Positions 50,515-63,600 of a DNA stretch of 64,000 nucleotides are shown one piece after another. The position numbers and the translations under genes are program-made. The stretch is from Albula goreensis (taxonomy: Eukaryota > Chordata > Actinopteri > Albuliformes > Albulidae), in contig CM040742.1 in NCBI GenBank assembly GCA_022829145.1, forward strand, positions 3,867,158 through 3,931,157, in the 5' to 3' direction. Below the pieces are notes generated by a model. The model did no database searches and was not told the DNA's origin. It saw only the letters and a program-made list of their open reading frames with translations. Position 1 is the first letter of the stretch. Each line of letters opens with the position of its first letter.

Positions 50515-53065
50515 TGCCCATGCAAACACAAAATTGTGTCAATTTAAGGACACAGATTATACACCCTGACATGCCCACTCATTCACAGGAACACACACTA
50601 GTTGTCTTATTTACAGTTCCTGTGAATCTCACTTACAGGAATGACTATAATCGTAAACCATTATGACTGCAATCCACAGCTTCCTTACGTGACACCGGGG
50701 AGGATCAACCATCAATTAATCCATTTCAAGCTCTTTCTCTCTGCATATCTCTCTCCCTGCATCAATCGCCGACCAGCTACAACTGCTTAGCTACATGTGC
50801 TGGCATATAGAAAATCGCTTTGAAATTCAGCTCAATGACACTGTCGCGAAATGTTGGCATTCAAGACAAATTCTGTAGCGCTTTTGAGTGGCCGGCTCCT
50901 TTCAGTCATTCAGCTGAGGAATGCAGAGCCCAAACTCTTAACAGGTTATGGAAACAGCCCACACAGCTTTGAGACAGGCTATGCACAGTCAAAGCTCTGC
51001 ACAGGGTTAGGTAACGCACAGGCTATTTGACATGATAAGCACAGGGGTGAAGAGGCCACTCAAGTTCACAACAAAGCAGGGAGCACAGCTGGGGACGGGT
51101 GCCCTACCACAATAATAACTCCCGCTACCCACGTACTTTATTAACTGCTCGTTAGACAGCAGTTTAAAGTGTGTCACTCAGCACAGGTGAAGAGAAAAGA
51201 TGACAGAACGTCCTAGGAGAAGTAAAATCAAAATGTCAAATCCATTTCCTTTATTTGTTTGGGATTGCTTCTGAACGGCCAAAGGCAATTTCAGTACAAG
51301 TTTCCTTTCTTTTTTAGAAGAGCAGAGAAATAAAAAAGAGATGAGCTGTATGCCATATTCAGAGCTGAGAGTGACTCCATTTGGGCTAAATCATTTATAG
51401 GAGAGACAGAGGCGAGCCTCGCCTCTAGTGTCATTTACAACCACAACTATGGGAAGAATTCTAATGTTCTTACAGCAAGTTTAAGTCAACATGCTTCGAT
51501 AGCAGTCGATGGATAGGAAACAGAGCAACATGGTCACATGTACACACAGAAACCAGCAGGCATGTATGCTCACACGTACAGTGCGACACCACTACACGTA
51601 TTGCCAAAGGAGGGCGATTCAGCTTTTTGCCCACACTTTCAGTCCACTGACCTCTTTACTGAACAATTTCTGAAAATTGTTTCATGTATTACTATATCAT
51701 ATAAATATGGATTTATTTATTTGCTTTTAATGTTCAGTTGCTTCTGAAATGATGGCTTTGGCACTGAGAAGTTCCAAAGACAGCCCAGAGATATCACCCC
51801 CTCTGTCACAAGATGTCACAATCCTCTGCTTGTATAAATTATTAAATGGGTAGTGAAGAAACTTAGCATCACGCTAAAAGAAGTGTGTGAGTCTTCATGG
51901 TACTGGTTGAATTTGAAGTACAGGGTTGGGATTGACGAATGACACACTTCTACTACCGCCAGCATGGAGAGGGTGCTAAACGGCATCCATTTTGTGATAG
52001 AATGAAAACCTCACATCAGCTGGGATGAATAGGAGGGGATGTATTCCAGGCAGAGAATTTTATTGGTATATTGATAAGCTATTTGACAAGAGGCAGAGAA
52101 CGGGAAACCCCCTGCTCTCTGCAGTAAGTGCCATGAACAACTAAATTAAGCTCTTGCTCTGAGCCAGGTGCCAAGAGAATGCTTCTCACAATGTCCCTTT
52201 CCAAATTAAGTCACGGTAATCGCTGTTTTCTTTCATCACTTCGGATAACCCAGTACCGTCCAATGAACTGTGAACAACTGCATCCAACTCCTCCCACCTT
52301 CGCGGTTCTCGGTGTTTGGAGGAAATCACGGCTGTATTCTCACGGTGTGATCTCAAAGGGCTTCACACTGCAAGGAGGTGGGGAGACAGAGATGTTGAAA
52401 TTCAATCAGAGAGTGTTATCTGTGTCAAGGGCGCTTGTCTCGCGCCAAACAAACGCCTGTTAGCGCCTCCTGGAACATCCTGAGCTCCCAAACTGAAGCC
52501 CATGTAATGAGAGCGCTTTGGGGGCAGGTCTCTGCAACATACTGCTGTCACTGATGATTTTTCCACATTTCCGCCACTGAAATTGCCATGTGATGTGAGA
52601 AAAATGTAACCAGGGTGAGCAACTGTATATCAGGGAAATGTGTATGATGGGTTTGTGGTGACAGTGTTGGAAAACACCACTTTTGCTGTAATGAAATGTG
52701 ACTTTCGTTCTTATTTATTTCAGCACAAATTGCCCGTTGGACCGAAAGCCCTGTTAGGCATAATCCTCATTATCTATTCTGTACATCAAAATACATCACA
52801 CGAGAAATAAGACAAATTTAAAGTAACATACAAGGAATTTACCAGAGCACAGCTACATGGTGTATGTACTTTTATGCCACTGTGCATAGTTACTAAGCAC
52901 GTTACCGTCATTCTTTCTCCCTTGTCCACATGACTATAGCTGAGCAGTAGCTAAGTTCTGTGTTCGTGATTTGGAGAAACAGGGCTTGGTTTGATCACAG
53001 TATCTACACCACTGCCGTGGATCTCATGCCAGCATGGTGACGGAGGTGCTTGGGTAGTAACCACT

Positions 53066-53079
53066 GTAACCTTGGTAAC
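53066..53079. promoter_or_regulatory. Putative RFX X-box
   Basis: GTAACCTTGGTAAC matches both RFX half sites with a 2-bp spacer. A further GTAACC half site lies just upstream at 53057-53062. Confidence 0.42.
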
Positions 53080-54977
53080 TGGTTTTGATTCCCTGGCTGG
53101 TGATCCCAAATTGAATTCTCCAATTTCCTCAGTACATATACAGCTACACCCCAACTCCCCCCACACACACACACTCACACACTTTTCCAGTGCCAGTCTT
53201 TTTCATATTTCTTGATGTTTTGTTAGACTGTGGTCCTTAACTTAACTCATCTCCAACTTTACCAGACACTACACACTAAACAGAATGTATCGTACTGTAC
53301 CAGTTCTTGAGCTAAGGGACTTCACCTGAATTACTCCATCAGACATACGACTGAATAAAGTATGTAAAAACTCCCACCGCGTCAGACGTGCTAGATAATG
53401 GTGTCTGCAAAGCCAATAAATAAAGGAATACGATGCTTTCACAGCCGACTGGGCAAAACGGATGCATAAATCTGTCTCCCTGAAACAGGCACTATGCTAA
53501 TCCATGGAAAGAGGGTGGTATCAAATACATTTACAAAAATAATGAATAATAAACGGCCCTTCTGGCTTGATGATTTGCAAAGACCCAAGACCGGGGTTGC
53601 TATCGGGAAGTCGTTTTGTTACTCCATCAATGGGAGGAAGAAACAGAATGCGGTGAGTAGTGAAGATATAAACGATACATAGTTCATTTAATCATATTTT
53701 TCTCAGAGACTTGGGCCAGCACATGGCCTGGAGTTTTTGGCAGAGTCTTTGTCAGGGGACTGCCGGTGATCGCTGGTGCTTGTTTTGTTTATCTACAGCA
53801 TAATCTCTGATGAGGAGCATTGGGTTATTAGCTCTGAAAGCGTTTAGCGTTCATTACACCTGGGCCTGACATGAGGACCTGGTGCTTCTCGTCCGTCCGT
53901 CTGCCCCAGAGTGGCTTGTTTACCGCCGCTACAGGTGGTGCAGAATGAGTCAGAACTCCGAGCTGCGGTCCGACGCTCATCCCAGCGGCCCGGAGAAGGT
54001 TTCACGTTCCATCTGCCAATCGTGCTGCCGCCAACCGTTCCCCTGCCGGAAGAGGTGGGGGTGAAGGCGGGCGTATTCCACCTGTCGGACCCTGGGGGGT
54101 GGGGGTTGTGTTGACACTGCGGTCAGCTGGTGTTGGCAGAAAAGGAGGCCCGGTCGTCTCTGACAGAGAGAGTCCCATTACTCCACTCCTTCGCTATGAT
54201 TGAGGAAACACTCATTCATTGGAAAGACTCAGACATACTGCAGCACTGGCAGGAGTCTAAAAGATGGTCAAATGTCTCGCACATTGACTCAGGGAATCAT
54301 AATCTTGTTTGTATTTCATTCTCCTGTACAGATGTACTTTCCAAATTATGCCATGATTGGAAATCTGTGTATTTTTAGATATGTCTTATAACACGAGATA
54401 ATGATCCAAACGAAAGTCCCTGAACACATCAACCATTATATGTACTGTGGACTAAGTGCCAATTAAGCACTGAAAGAGACTTGTGATATTTCACATACCG
54501 TGGGATTTTAAATGAAAAGCTTCCTTCCCACTGACACACAGCCATACACTTGTATAAATATTTCAGAATTTGGTCTAAGAACAAAGCGTTTTCCAGCTTG
54601 ATTTATCAATCCTATCTACAGCGTCCATACACAGAATATTAGCACAGACAATAATCCTTTTTCCATTGTCCACATGGGAAGCTTTGAAGTGTGTCATAAA
54701 ACAATAGGCTGAGCTACCAGTGCTTGATTGGCTGACGTTGACTCCTTTAATTTTCGAGGGGGATGCGGCGAGGGGTGCCGGGCACCAAACTGGGCCAAAA
54801 CAGATGCCTACCCGACAGAAGCGAGGCTGATTAAACCCTTCTGAAAGTCAAAATAATTAAATTTTTAAAGACTGTCAGCATGACTAATTATGCTATTCAG
54901 AACTATCCACATAGGACTAAGTCATTTATTTAAACACACCTGAAAATGGAAAGCAACGTCTAGGAGGTATTACACTA

Positions 54978-55001
54978 TAAAAAAAAAAAAAAAAAAAAAA
55001 A
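54978..55001. repeat. Poly-A tract
   Basis: About 24 A after ACACTATA. No element body was recognised upstream. Confidence 0.9.
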
Positions 55002-56959
55002 TCATAAAAAATGTGTTATGGAATGATTCATGACAAGGCGTAAAAAAACGTTCTGTGACAATCGACAGGGATCTTATCATCCCTCTGTCTATTACTTTAT
55101 GCCTCATGTGATGATTTTTAGCATTCGCTATGTGCTGCGCTGGCTTTCTTTGCTCTGTAGTTGGCAGATAACTTGCTAGTGAATGCTACTGATTTGCTCA
55201 GTCTACCAGCAGAATTACCGTTCAGCATCCTGTCCCTCCACAGATACTTCGCTTCACTTATCCCACGTGGACGTCTTCCGTCGAAACCGTATCACTGTCA
55301 ACAGAACGATCAAGCAGGACGCATGCTCATGTTCTCGCACTGAGCGAAGCCTCGCTTTAAGAAAACAGATATGTGACTCGCAATGTTAAATTAATACTTT
55401 TGCTTTTAAAGTCCTCTGGTGGCGTACGTTACCCACAAAGCTGTGTACAGGAAAGACTGGGACCACGAGTACAAGGATGCAATGAGAAAAGTGGGATCGG
55501 AGATTTCTGTTAAGCAGACACTTGGATTCAATTGGACTTGATATATGCACCTTCCACAGAAGCACTCCAGCCAAAGGAAATGCCTGGTTTTACTCACACA
55601 GATAAAATGCAGTAACTCGTAAAACGGAAGCCGATGAGGTTATGCAGGGCCCACTGAACCAATGAAGGGAAGTAACTGCCCGTCATTCACTCAGTAATTC
55701 TATGACAGGATGTAATACATAGCTAAAGAAGAGTTGATTTATGGGAACATGTTACCCGAAGAGGAGGTGACGGTAAGGAGAAAAAATCATGTAAAAAGGG
55801 GAGATGTATTCTTTCAGTTGGCCATGAGCGGTTGGAGAATATTAACAACTTATTGGTATCTTTTTTTATAGTTGTGGATTTGGGTTCGATAGCAGACATG
55901 TATGCATCGATCTGCAGTGTACTGAGATACCGGGTAACACAATTTTACCTAAATTTGAATTTATTTCATTTTTGTTACTTGTTTTATTTGTTGATTCATT
56001 TATATTCAATGGACTTCATGTCTAATTAAGGGTCTTATGTGGATAGGGACTGGATGTTTTGAGACGGAGCATGGTGAGAAAGAACTGGGCTCAATTTAGT
56101 TTTTGTTTGGCTGTAATAAAGCTGTGAGATATTCAACTTCAGCAAAACAAGCTGTGGAATTTGAGTCAATAAAGCACAAGTATAAATACAATATAAAACA
56201 GCATTAAGGATGGTTTGCTACTTCCAGTCCGAGTGATTAAATTAACCTACCCTTCCATGCCAGCGGCTCCACTAATATATAATGTTGCCTGAATTTTTAT
56301 GCGCCAATGGAAAAGTTATATTAATGCCTCCAGAACTACTTACACAGCTTATATTTTACACATAATCTAATACCACAAACAGAGACTTAGTTCAGCGATT
56401 CGGGTTAACTGTCTTCCTCAAGGGAAGCACAACAACACAACGCATTGGAATTTGCACCTGCACCCTTCCGGATTCTTCAAGCATTCATCATGCCACAATG
56501 AAAAAGATGCAAGCTGCGTCCAGAAGTTTCATAAATTGATGAGTTGCGTTCATAAGTTCCGTGAGGCGAGGACCAAGATCTTCTGTACGAGGTGTTGGCC
56601 TTTCATATAAAAAACGAAACCAGCTTCTCCAGTACAGCGCTGGAGGATTTCGCTGACGGTGCCACGTGGATGATGTCTAGACATGGGTACAGACCAGACA
56701 TGGAGCTGGGTACAGAGAAGGGCAGGGTGCAGCCAATAGTTTGTCCGTCTTCAACCACCGCCTCAGCTCGGCTCTGCCTGCGTCAGCAACATGCACGCAT
56801 GCTACTTGATGACCGCAGTTTTGTGAGGCATGCATCCGCTGCAGTTTGAGCGGTGCTCTTTAGTGACATCACCACAGAGGGCCGAGCGGGTGCGAGTGGC
56901 ACCCCTCGTCCGCTAGTTCGCGCTCTCTCCATCCATCCTTTTCTACGGGGAGGTCTTCA

Positions 56960-56973
56960 GTAACCATGGCAAC
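56960..56973. promoter_or_regulatory. Putative RFX X-box
   Basis: GTAACCATGGCAAC matches both RFX half sites with a 2-bp spacer, in a GC-rich local context at 56860-57000. Confidence 0.45.
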
Positions 56974-57111
56974 AGGAGGCCGGTCGATGGGCCGGTTTAA
57001 AGAACGTATGTTCAAACAGGGTCTGCTGTGGGATCGTAGAGTGGCCTACCCCACACCCCTTGAACGTTCTACACTGGGGTAGAGTGTTTTACGGAAAATT
57101 AACCTTGCTTA

Positions 57112-57240
57112 AACACAGACACACAGACACAAACACACATACTTGCTGATCAGGGCTTGCTCTAAACTGCGGCTTCACACACACGCGCACGCACACACAA
57201 ACCACACACAAACCCTCCCCTTACACACCACACACACAAA
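57112..57240. repeat. Imperfect CA-rich repeat
   Basis: ACACAGACACACAGACACAAACACACA-like DNA, then ACACACGCGCACGCACACA and CACACCACACACA, with a unique 45-bp stretch in between. Confidence 0.85.
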
Positions 57241-59528
57241 TCAATGATCCATTTAAGTCTTGTTTTGTGTGAATGAAACTAGCCATTCGCATTCAATCTC
57301 CCAGTCATGTGTGGAGGTAATTACTATGACCTTAGCGGTGCGATAACCATTGTCATTGCGCACAGCTAGAGCCCCGAGCTCTGTTAGAATACAGCCCTCG
57401 CTGTACAGTACTAAAAACAAGTTGCTACGCTGCTATCCTGTCCAGCTCAGCCCCTTGCAAGTGGAAAATGAGGTTTGTATCTCTGTTCCCTGCGAGCGCA
57501 TGCACTCATTCTCAGTCGCACATACAGGGCGCGATTCAGCACAGCTGGGGAACGAGGCCCTCGGTACCGTCTCCTTAATTTGTGACATCATCACAATCTC
57601 ACGTTTCACAGGCTTGTCTCCATGGTTCTGTCCGCACGCATGGCAAAGATACTCCTCTCCCGTGGCAATAACCTCAGAAAAATATGCTGATAGCCAGCAA
57701 CACACACACACGCTCAAATAATATAATGTCATTTCAGCTGTAAAAGTGGGTATGGAGAAACTGAGGATGCCTGGTTAATATTCTGCACGGCAGGGCACAG
57801 AATTGCCTGAGCAGATCTACCATTCCACCTCATTTAAAGGCATGAGATTAAGTTTATGCTACTCTGCTATTTAGGAGGAATAAATCTGAACCTAAAAACA
57901 ACACCAACAAAATTATAACAAAATGATACTATTAACAGTGATGCCAAATAACCAACGAAAGTAATACTTAATAATAGAAAATAACAACAAATCAGTGTCA
58001 AGTACTAAATAAATCATTTGAAGTTTTTACAAAATGGAGTACAGCTCATCTAAATGAAACACACACACATAAATGTACAGGCACAGACACACTCTCTCAC
58101 ACACACACCCATCCCGCAGCTTCCTGTTGTGAAGCAGGGATCCTGTTATTCTCCTATTGTTGCTGGCTTGTTTTCACGCTGTCGTCATAACTCCCTTGCG
58201 CAATAAGACCTGTGGGGGTGTTACCTTGCCAATAAAACCAGATGAGACACTTTCCCGCACACGTACAGAAGCGTAGCTGTTTTCTGATGTCAGCAGCGGC
58301 TCTCACAAAGCACTCCCGATGCCCTGCAGAGCCTCCCCCTCCCCCCTCCCAGCACAGAAGCGCAAGGAACGGATAATAAAAAAGTGAGGACAGAAAGGAA
58401 TGGGTCTATGGGGAGACACTAGAAGCCTGCAGAGAAAACTGCTCCAGATATCCAGGGTGGATACTTACACAGTCATATTTCACGGAGTCTCTACAGATAG
58501 CAACCAAAAAACGGTAACATCAATGAAAGGCCACTTAATAAGGTGCTGCGCCCGTTTTTGTTTAAACATTATGTCGCCATTTGCAGTAACTGATGTGTAG
58601 CTGCTTATCTGGTCTGCAGGGGGCTGCTTCTTTATCATGATACTGGAGCGCGCATTTGAATCCATGACTGACACCTTGGATTTTAAAGTCACTGAGATTT
58701 TCTCTTACGGCCATGCTGGTCATAATGACAGCAGTTTATGCATCCCTATGCTTGCTGGATTGTCATGTAGCTTCTGCATTCCTTTTGTTGTCCCTCATTT
58801 TGACCTTTCAGTTTTTCGTCTACGTACCTCTATTAATGAAGCTAGTCGGATGCTCACTGAGGATTCAACCTCCAAACGTTTGGCTCTGATCCTGCATATG
58901 TTGGAGTGACTTCCACATTTGTCCCCATTACTTTTATATGTGCTCCTCCGGGGAACGCAGACAAAAGCAAGGACGGATGAGGAAGTAAAGAATACCACGT
59001 CTAAAGGGAACCCAGGGAAGGAGGGGCCAAAACTCTGCATCGAGATAGGGTGGCTCTCCAACCAATTGTATTGCGGGATTACGTTGCTGAAATATGTACA
59101 TCACAAGGCAAGAGGGAACATAGAAGAGCAGGGACTCCAGCTTGTAATGAATGTGAAGCGCGTCTCTGTGGCCTTGTAGAAAAGCTCTCTCCTGCTTCCC
59201 TCCCTGACAGTGATGACCCGCCATGGGACCGACGGCGGGCACCGAGACGCAGAGGCGAGATACTCGACGCACGCTAAATGAAGATTCATTCCCATCGTCC
59301 TCTCCCACAGGAAACACCGAAGGGGGTGTTCCTCCTCTTTGGCTACTGGCAGTTGATCTTATTCCTTCCAACAGCCTTGGAAGCTTCTAGTTTCTTGGAA
59401 AAGCAGTTACCTTTTCACACAGGTGCTACACAACTGAAGGTGAGCATCAGTCACAAGCAGCCACCACTTAACAGCTGACTGTCCCTCCTCAGATTTTCTC
59501 AAACATTAAAATAACGTACCTCCATATA

Positions 59529-59730
59529 CAGTGGTGCTTGAAAGTTTGTGAACCCTTTAGAATTTTCTATATTTCTACATAAATATGACCTAAAACATCA
59601 TCACATTTTCACACAAGTCCTAAAAGTAGATAAAGGGAACCTAGTTAAACAAATGAGACAGAAATATTATACATTTATTTATTGAGGAAAATGATCAATA
59701 TTACATATTAGTGAGTGGCAAAAGTGTGAA
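59529..59730 (+). repeat. Left terminal inverted repeat of the Tc1-like element
   Basis: This arm runs inward from the transposon end at 59529. Its outer part is intact, unlike its partner. It pairs with 60485-60632 over most of its inner length, with scattered substitutions. The right copy has lost the TGTG of the arm's CACACAAGTCC block. Confidence 0.85.
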
Positions 59731-59865
59731 CCTCTAGATTAGCAGTTAATTTGAAAGTGAAATCCCAGGTGTTTTTCAATGGGATGACAATCAGTTGTGT
59801 GCACCCTGTTTTATTGAAAGAACGGATCAATCAAAGTCTGCTCTTCACAACTGTTTGCGATTATC

Positions 59866-60460
59866 ATGTCAAAGGAGACTCCCAATCCACAGTCAGACAG
59901 ATTGAAAACAGGAAATTCAAGACCATTGTTACCCTCCCCAGGATTTCACTTTCAAATTAACTGCTGGATCCTAGGGTAACTTCAAAGCAACTGTCTCTCA
60001 CATTGGCTAATATTAATTTTCACCACCATCAGAAGAACACTGAACAACAATGGTGTGCAAGGGTTTGTAAAAAGAACATTGCTGCTCGTCTGCATTGCTA
60101 AAGATCATTTTGGAAGAATGATTTGTCGACTCAAAATAAACTTTTTGGTTTAAAAGAAAAACATCATGTTTGGAGAAAGGAAAACACTGCATTAATATTT
60201 CATGGTGTCTCATTTTGTTTTTGCTGCATCTGGGCCAGGTTCTCATTAATGGAACAATCTAAAGGAAAATTCTGTCCATGAACTGAATCTCAAGGACTTG
60301 TCATTCTACCAAACAATGGTTAAAGAAAATAAAGTTAATGTTTTGGGATGGCCATCAAAGTTTTAATCGGTTGTAGAAGGACATTATTTCCCAGAGCTGC
60401 TGTTCTGTAGAAATATAGAAACTCATCAACAGTTACTGAAATGTTTAGATGCAGTTATTG
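59866..60460 (+). pseudogene. Transposase pseudogene remnant of the Tc1-like element
   Basis: The interior between the inverted repeats carries transposase-derived DNA in the plus orientation. Recognisable pieces are an ATG followed by SKE-type codons at 59866, a segment translating as HHVWRKENTA at about 60160-60190, a GCTGCATCTGGGCCAGG block at 60223-60239, and GTTTTGGGATGGCC near 60340. Stop codons and frameshifts separate these pieces, and no frame stays open beyond about 70 codons. No transposase can be made, and I could not place an intact catalytic triad. Confidence 0.8.
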
Positions 60461-60484
60461 CTGCACAAACTACTGAAAGCAAAG

Positions 60485-60655
60485 GTTCACATACTTTTGC
60501 CACTCAGTAATATGTAATTTGGATCATTTTCCTCAATAAATAAATGACCAAGTATAATATTTCTGTCTCATTTGTTTAACTAGGTTCTCTTTATCTACTT
60601 TTAGGACTTGAAAATCTGAGGATGTTTTAAAAAAAAAATTCGACTTTCAAGATTT
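60485..60655 (-). repeat. Right terminal inverted repeat of the Tc1-like element, outer part damaged
   Basis: The inner part of this arm mirrors the left repeat: TTGCCACTCA, CTCAATAAATAAATGA, TGTCTCATTTGTTTAACTAG and CTTTTAGGACTTG. The outer 50-60 bp expected from the left arm are replaced by an A-rich run at 60628-60638 and a short CTTTCAAG remnant at 60644-60651. No flanking TA is recognisable where the element should end. Confidence 0.8.
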
Positions 60656-63600
60656 TCCCTTGATTTACGTTGAAGAGAAAAAAATCAAGAGGTTGAAGCT
60701 GGGTCAGAAACGTCGCGACTGCGAGAGGCTCGGTTTATCAAGTTCGCCAGATTTCTATAGGCTGGGAACGGAGGGGGTTGGTGATGAAGTGAAGGTTTTT
60801 TTTTTTTTTTGGGGGTGTTAATCACACCTTCTCCCTCTCTGTGAGATTTGAGAGCAGGGTGGGTATCACACCTTCGCTCACACCTCTCTCGCTGTGCAGA
60901 GCTGCGGGACGTTGCTGAGGGCACAGGAAAAAGGCTTCGGCGGGGGAATGGACCTTTGTGAGATAGCACATGGAGAGGTTCTGAAGCACAGTGATTCGGA
61001 GCTAGCCCTGCATCGACGGAGGCTGCCATCCCTTCAGCCTTGCAGAGGGGAGGCTGGGGGGTTTTTCCGTGAACCGTTTGCTAATTTCGTTTTAAACCCA
61101 AGTACCTATATGCCTGGAGTGGCCACCATTGATGCTGGAGGACCGGATAGCCTGCTGGTTTTTATTGTTATTCTATGTTTATCTATTTTATTGTTTATCT
61201 ATGAAAGCAGTTCATGACATCATTCACTGAGCACAGTTCACAGTTGTTTTGTCTGGACTGGTTTTAGGGTGAAAACAAAAATCAGGACACCCTGAAACCC
61301 AACAAGACAGGGGGGCTAGCCACCCTTCCCCCCCCCCCCCCCCCCAAATATCTTTTTATCGTCCTCCATGCCTACATTTGAGTCTGGGGTCGAATAAACG
61401 CACACCACGTTAAGTGTCCGAAAAAGGGCTGTTTTCATCTCTCAGTTGCTCATCTTCTCACCAAGGGACCTTGACTGGACCGTCTCACACGGCGTTGGCT
61501 TTTTTCAAACCCCACTCTATTACAACCATCTTTGCTAGTACTGCTAGATTGTTTGTGGTTTGATTTTAAACTGAAATCATATTAGAGGCCAATTCTGTCT
61601 AAATTACAGCATGATAAACGCAACAAATCTTCAAAGCTGTAGTAGGAACCACCCGTCAGAAGCTAATTCATTCAGAAAACAATTGTGGATAATGTAACAG
61701 TAACTGCACTCAACATTATGCCATTTATTCATTATAACAAAAGGGGGAACACTCAAATATTTCCATTATAAAAATACATTTTGCCAAATACATTTTTTCA
61801 TTGTATCCAAAATTGTCAGTGACAAATGGGCAATCCACAATAAAATTGTCTTCCCCGTGCAAGTCAATAAGTTCAGGATTACTGCTCAATAAAGGGAAGG
61901 TTATCATTTGCTCTACTCATAGGTTACTGGCTGCCAATTTTAAAAGCTATCTATTGTATCCATGCTATGTTCTGTTATTCCCAATGGTAGCAGAGGCCAG
62001 AATAATGAAGCTAATGATGAATTGAACCTTAGCCAGTGTTACGCTCAAAAGCGTGACTTGAGCATCAACCCCGATTTAAAGATTGATTATCCTCTGTGCT
62101 TTCCCCTCGGTCGCTAAGCGACATAGCTCCTTGAGCAGCTTATAAAGCACACATTTTACACAGCAGTTATTTGTACAGCTGTGTTAACAGAATGCATTTA
62201 CAATACTGACCTTGAGCTCAATGGAACGTACACCTGAAGACAATTCAGTGTCTCCCAAACGGTCCAGGTCATTTCATTACTGAACACATTCGCTGGAGCC
62301 CACCCCTTCTTAACACTTAGCATGCGTTCAAATGAGGACTTTAAATGGGTTTAACATCAATTCCGCGTACAGTGTACCTAGCGCAGAGTTGAAATCAAAT
62401 GAATTAGTTTGAGTCATGTACGAAAAGTGTATTTTATAGAGTATGTTTTTAATGTGTATCTTGTGACTCTCCCTAGCCGGCTTTGGGATTGTAGTGCTCA
62501 TAACTACGCTACATTTCAGGGCCTCCAAAGGCTATAGGATCAATGTGTCCCACAGTGCAAGTTACCCACCCAATACTATGTCAGTGCGAGATCATGAGGG
62601 TTTGACTGACACGTGCTGCATACCATATAATTATGCCCGCACACAAAGAATAGATTTATATTATGTAGAATGAAAAGGCTCTTGTCAGAAGGTGTTCGAT
62701 AAATGCTCCGTTTCAGCACAATGAACATCGGCACAAAAGCAAGCAGATTCGCCATTCTTCTCCCTCGGCCCTCCTATCAGTTTGCATTAAGCCGCTTTGT
62801 TCACGGCGTAAACAGGGGCACGACGCACAATGATGCCCATTGACATCTGCTGAGTCGTTATCTATTACCGAGGTGGGGGGGGGGGGTAGAGAAAAACAGC
62901 GTCACTTTCAGCTCTGTTGTCTCCGGGCAGGCCCGCCACTTCCTGTCGTTATATTTCAACTCTCAAAGCGGCGCGACGGCGAGTAACTCTCTCTCTCGCC
63001 TTATCGCAGCATGCTGCTTCATTGTTTATTGTGCGGCGGTAATAGGCCGCGCTAATTTCTCATTTGTAATAATAATATAAAAGCAATTACGACGCAGTGA
63101 ATAGGAGCTGCTGCACAAAGCCAACCATCAATCACCAGGTAGCCAGCGACAACAAGTTTCCCTCTCTTTCCCTGTGATTTGTGATTCTCCAAAAATAACG
63201 AGCTCCAGTATGAGATTTGCAGGAAACAAAGCCTGTTGTGATGGCAGCACAAACGTCACACGGTTTTCTTCCGCTTTGTTAATATAATATCATTTAAAAT
63301 CATAATAACAATATGACTCATAGCAATACTACTTTGACCACGACTACAACTACTTCTACTACAACTACTCTTAATAATCATAATGATCTCCTGCAGCACG
63401 CCAAGTAATTGCTGGCTTTTTAAAATCAGCATACATCGAGAGGGTCACATTTCTTGATTGCTCTCTCTTCTTGCTTCATCGTCTTTATCCTTTTTTACTG
63501 TGACCTTTTAATCTGTTTTTCTCCCACTGACAGCAAATCAGTGGGTCTCGTAAATTGAGTACAAGGTGAATAAAAACGTAGCGCAACTCAAAATAAAAAG

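Larger units (their letters stand above)
50515..59528. other. Intronic DNA, no gene seen
   Basis: Long single-copy stretch with two X-box-like motifs, a GC-rich segment open on both strands at 53880-54115, a poly-A run at 54978 and a CA-rich block at 57112. No alpha-neurexin exon was recognised. Confidence 0.5.
59529..60655 (+). mobile_element. Degenerate Tc1-like DNA transposon, internally deleted
   Basis: The left end starts CAGTGGTGCTTGAAAG next to a TA dinucleotide at 59527-59528, the target of Tc1/mariner elements. It carries a long inverted repeat of about 200 bp: the left arm 59529-59730 (AGTCCTAAAAGTAGATAAAG, CAAATGAGACAGAAATATTA, GTGGCAAAAGT) recurs reverse-complemented at 60485-60632. 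I recognise these arms from a very common fish Tc1-like family. The copy is non-autonomous: the interior is shorter than in a full element, and the outer right arm is damaged. After GATGTTTTA at 60630 there is an A run, then only a remnant CTTTCAAG, and the terminal CACCACTG and its TA are missing. Confidence 0.9.
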
